Assembly: GCF_003939025.1 (NCBI RefSeq)
Contig: NZ_RQIH01000013.1
Coordinates: 62,001 to 126,000, forward strand
Reading direction: 5' to 3'
Origin: Rhizobium sophoriradicis
GTDB taxonomy: Bacteria; Pseudomonadota; Alphaproteobacteria; Rhizobiales; Rhizobiaceae
DNA length: 64,000 nucleotides
Shown here: one piece after another, positions 62,189 to 64,000 of the stretch
Layout: every line of letters starts with the position of its first letter
Numbering within the stretch: the stretch's first letter is position 1
Position numbers and translations under genes: made by a program
Notes under the pieces: model-generated
Told to the model about the DNA's origin: nothing
What the model saw: the letters and a program-made list of their open reading frames with translations, nothing else
The model's database searches: none

Positions 62189-62467
62189 TTACGCGGTCGC
62201 GGAGACCGAAAGAGCCTTCACACGAGCGGCCAGGCGCGAGACCTTGCGGGATGCCGTGTTGGAGTGCAGCACGCCCTTGCTGGCAGCGCGGGCAAGCTCC
62301 GGCTGAGCGGCCAGGAAAGCGGCCTTCGCCTTGTCGGCGTCACCGGATGCGATAGCCTCTTCGACCTGGCGAACGAAAGTACGAACGCGCGAGCGACGAG
62401 CCTTATTGACGTCGGTACGGCGGGCGATCTTGCGGGTCGCTTTTTTCGCCGAAGTTGTATTGGCCAT
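62189..62467 (-). CDS. rpsT: 30S ribosomal protein S20
   Basis: A 92-residue basic protein, helical, of the 30S body. MANTTSAKKATRKIARRTDVNKARRSRVRTFVRQ is the family start. The ATG at 62467 follows GAGAGAGG. It precedes dnaA as in most alphaproteobacteria. The encoded sequence ends KALSVSATA. Confidence 0.96.
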   Translation of the reverse strand: MANTTSAKKATRKIARRTDVNKARRSRVRTFVRQVEEAIASGDADKAKAAFLAAQPELARAASKGVLHSNTASRKVSRLAARVKALSVSATA

Positions 62468-62658
62468 GGATGCCTCTCTCAAGAATTCGAACAAACTCCG
62501 CCATTACCGCGGGCCCTGCGGCCACCAAATCCAGCAATGCGGGAGCAATCGCGGAAAACCAGAGCGGCTTTCCGAACCGTGGGCGGGCATATAACCCTAA
62601 AGCCTGCCCACGTCAACGCGGATTTTCAAGCTTTCCAGCCGGAAGCGCCGAAAAGCAT

Positions 62659-63432
62659 TCAACGGTGCTTAAAGGCAGGTTTGCGCTTCTCGACAAAGGC
62701 CGCCATGCCTTCTTTCTGATCATCGGTGGCAAAGAGACTGTGGAACAGGCGGCGCTCGAAGCGGAGCCCCTCCTCCAGCGTCGTTTCGAAGGCACGGTTG
62801 ACCGCCTCCTTGGCCATCATCACCGAGGGCTGCGAAAGGGAGGCGATCTTTTCCGCCGCGGCAAGCGCCTCGTCGAGCAGACGCTCGGGCGCCACCACAC
62901 GCGAAACGAGTCCCGATCGTTCGGCTTCCGCCGCATCCATCATCCGGCCGGTCAGGACAAGATCCATCGCCTTCGCCTTGCCGACGGCGCGCGTCAGCCG
63001 CTGCGAGCCGCCCATGCCGGGGATGACGCCGAGGGTGATTTCCGGCTGGCCGAATTTCGCCGTCTCCGAGGCGATGATGAAATCGCACATCATGGCGAGC
63101 TCGCAGCCGCCGCCGAGAGCAAAACCGCTGACGGCGGCGATGACAGGCTTGCGGGCCTTGGCGACGTCGTCCCAGCCGCTGATGAAATCACTCTTATAGA
63201 TGTCGGCGAACTGGAGCGACTGCATTTCCTTGATGTCGGCGCCGGCGGCAAAGGCGCGTTCGGAGCCGGTGATGACGATGGCGCCGATCGCCTCGTCGGC
63301 ATGGAAGGAGGCGTAGGCCGCCTTCAACTCCTTGAGGACGGTGGAGTTCAACGCATTCAGCGCCTGCGGGCGGTTCAGCGTGACGAGGCCGACATTGCCT
63401 CGGGTTTCGACGATCAGGGTCTCGTAAGCCAT
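62659..63432 (-). CDS. Enoyl-CoA hydratase
   Basis: A 257-residue crotonase. MAYETLIVETRGNVGLVTLNRPQ opens it, FAAGADIKEMQ is the CoA-binding/oxyanion strand, GFALGGGCELAMMCDFIIASE and FGQPEITLGVIPGMGG hold both catalytic Glu. Short-chain (crotonyl) hydratase activity in fatty-acid breakdown is likely. The ATG at 63432 is used; the longer open frame upstream overlaps mutM. Same strand as mutM, 20 bp after its stop. Confidence 0.93.
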   Translation of the reverse strand: MAYETLIVETRGNVGLVTLNRPQALNALNSTVLKELKAAYASFHADEAIGAIVITGSERAFAAGADIKEMQSLQFADIYKSDFISGWDDVAKARKPVIAAVSGFALGGGCELAMMCDFIIASETAKFGQPEITLGVIPGMGGSQRLTRAVGKAKAMDLVLTGRMMDAAEAERSGLVSRVVAPERLLDEALAAAEKIASLSQPSVMMAKEAVNRAFETTLEEGLRFERRLFHSLFATDDQKEGMAAFVEKRKPAFKHR

Positions 63433-63451
63433 GCTGGTCTCCCGTTTTCTC

Positions 63452-64000
63452 TCATTTCTGGCAGGCGGCGCAATAGAAGGTGGAGCGACCCGCCTGGACG
63501 ATACGGGCGACCGTACCGCCGCAGCCGGGCGTGCCGCAAGCCTGGCCTTCGCGATCATAGACGGAGAAGGAATGCTGGAAATAGCCGAGCGATCCATCCG
63601 TCTGGATATGGTCGCGCAGCGACGATCCGCCGGCGGCGATGGCATCGGCGATGACGTCGCGGATCGAGGCGACGAGCAGGCTGAGCTTTTCCTTCGGCTT
63701 GCCGCCCGGTGTCACCAGGGTGCCGGCGGCGCGGATGGGCGAAAGATGCGAACGCCATAGCGCTTCGCAGACATATATATTGCCGAGACCGGCAATATTC
63801 TTCTGGTCGAGCAACGCGCTCTTCAGGGGCTGCGCCTTGTCGCGGAAACGTTCGGCGAGATAGGTGGCGCCGAGCTCGTTTCCCGTCGGCTCCGGGCCGA
63901 GATCGCGGAAGAAGGGATGAGCAGCAAGATCGGCACGCCCGACAATATCCATAAAGCCGAAGCGGCGGGGATCGTTATAGACGACGCGGCGCGGGCCGCC
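63452..64000 (-). CDS. mutM: Formamidopyrimidine-DNA glycosylase, C-terminal part
   Basis: The 5' part is beyond the window end; 182 codons are visible. It removes 8-oxoguanine. YNDPRRFGFMDI begins the visible part, KSALLDQKNIAGLGNIYVCEALW is the helix-two-turn-helix, and the zinc finger ends it (YDREGQACGTPGCGGTVARIVQ..YCAACQK). It leads the reverse-strand mutM-echA-rpsT-dnaA order. Confidence 0.95.
   Translation of the reverse strand, partial: GGPRRVVYNDPRRFGFMDIVGRADLAAHPFFRDLGPEPTGNELGATYLAERFRDKAQPLKSALLDQKNIAGLGNIYVCEALWRSHLSPIRAAGTLVTPGGKPKEKLSLLVASIRDVIADAIAAGGSSLRDHIQTDGSLGYFQHSFSVYDREGQACGTPGCGGTVARIVQAGRSTFYCAACQK

Overview
This window is a 64-kb piece of an alphaproteobacterial chromosome, almost certainly Rhizobium, closest to the R. 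leguminosarum/R. etli group. The reasons are the high GC content, the order of the protein genes (lptCAB-rpoN-hpf-ptsN; tme/mutS/glnD/murJ/trpS; mur-olsA-miaB-phoH-ybeY-corC-lnt-praR-metK; hrcA/rph/rdgB/hemW; dnaA-rpsT-echA-mutM), the two ornithine-lipid genes olsA and olsB, and palindromic intergenic repeats of a rhizobial type. Nearly everything is core housekeeping. I see no prophage, insertion sequence, CRISPR array, tRNA or rRNA gene. The only obvious accessory insertion is a toxin-antitoxin pair.

Layout. 0-5 kb: lysine/DAP synthesis (dapD end, dapE), a membrane protein, and the reverse-strand def-fmt-truA group, split by a FitAB/VapBC-like module with a perfect operator palindrome. 5-10 kb: rmuC, a ribokinase, and a large methyl-accepting chemotaxis protein. 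10-16 kb, reverse: the LPS-export genes lptC, lptA and lptB, then rpoN (sigma-54), hpf and ptsN. 16-21.7 kb: sppA, ihfB, a LapA-like protein, reverse-strand GNAT and CoxG-like genes, then two RNA-methyltransferase-type genes and lspA, overlapping as an operon. 21.7-26 kb: a hybrid histidine kinase, olsB, and an AraC regulator. 26-38.5 kb: malic enzyme tme, mutS, glnD, murJ, a small peptidase and trpS. 38.5-51 kb: an unbroken forward block covering stress, Fe-S, tRNA modification (tsaB, rimI, miaB), Mn regulation (mur), olsA, phoH, ybeY, corC, lnt, praR, metK and trmB. 51-55 kb: heat-shock genes (hsp20, grpE, hrcA) with sigma-32-like promoters. 55-64 kb: rph, rdgB, hemW, a saccharopine-dehydrogenase-like gene, dnaA behind an 840-bp leader, rpsT, echA and the 5'-truncated mutM.

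The themes are nitrogen control (glnD, rpoN, ptsN), cell-envelope building (lpt genes, lspA, lnt, murJ, olsA, olsB), translation and RNA maturation, and protein quality control. The most interesting features are in the non-coding DNA: a sigma-54 site overlapping the probable rpoN promoter on the opposite strand; a cluster of seven GANTC (CcrM-type) sites in the dnaA leader; matched sigma-32-like promoters at hsp20 and grpE; several families of long perfect palindromes, one of which supplies the last codons of a gene; and the toxin-antitoxin insertion between def and fmt. I did not find a convincing wholly new multi-gene system.
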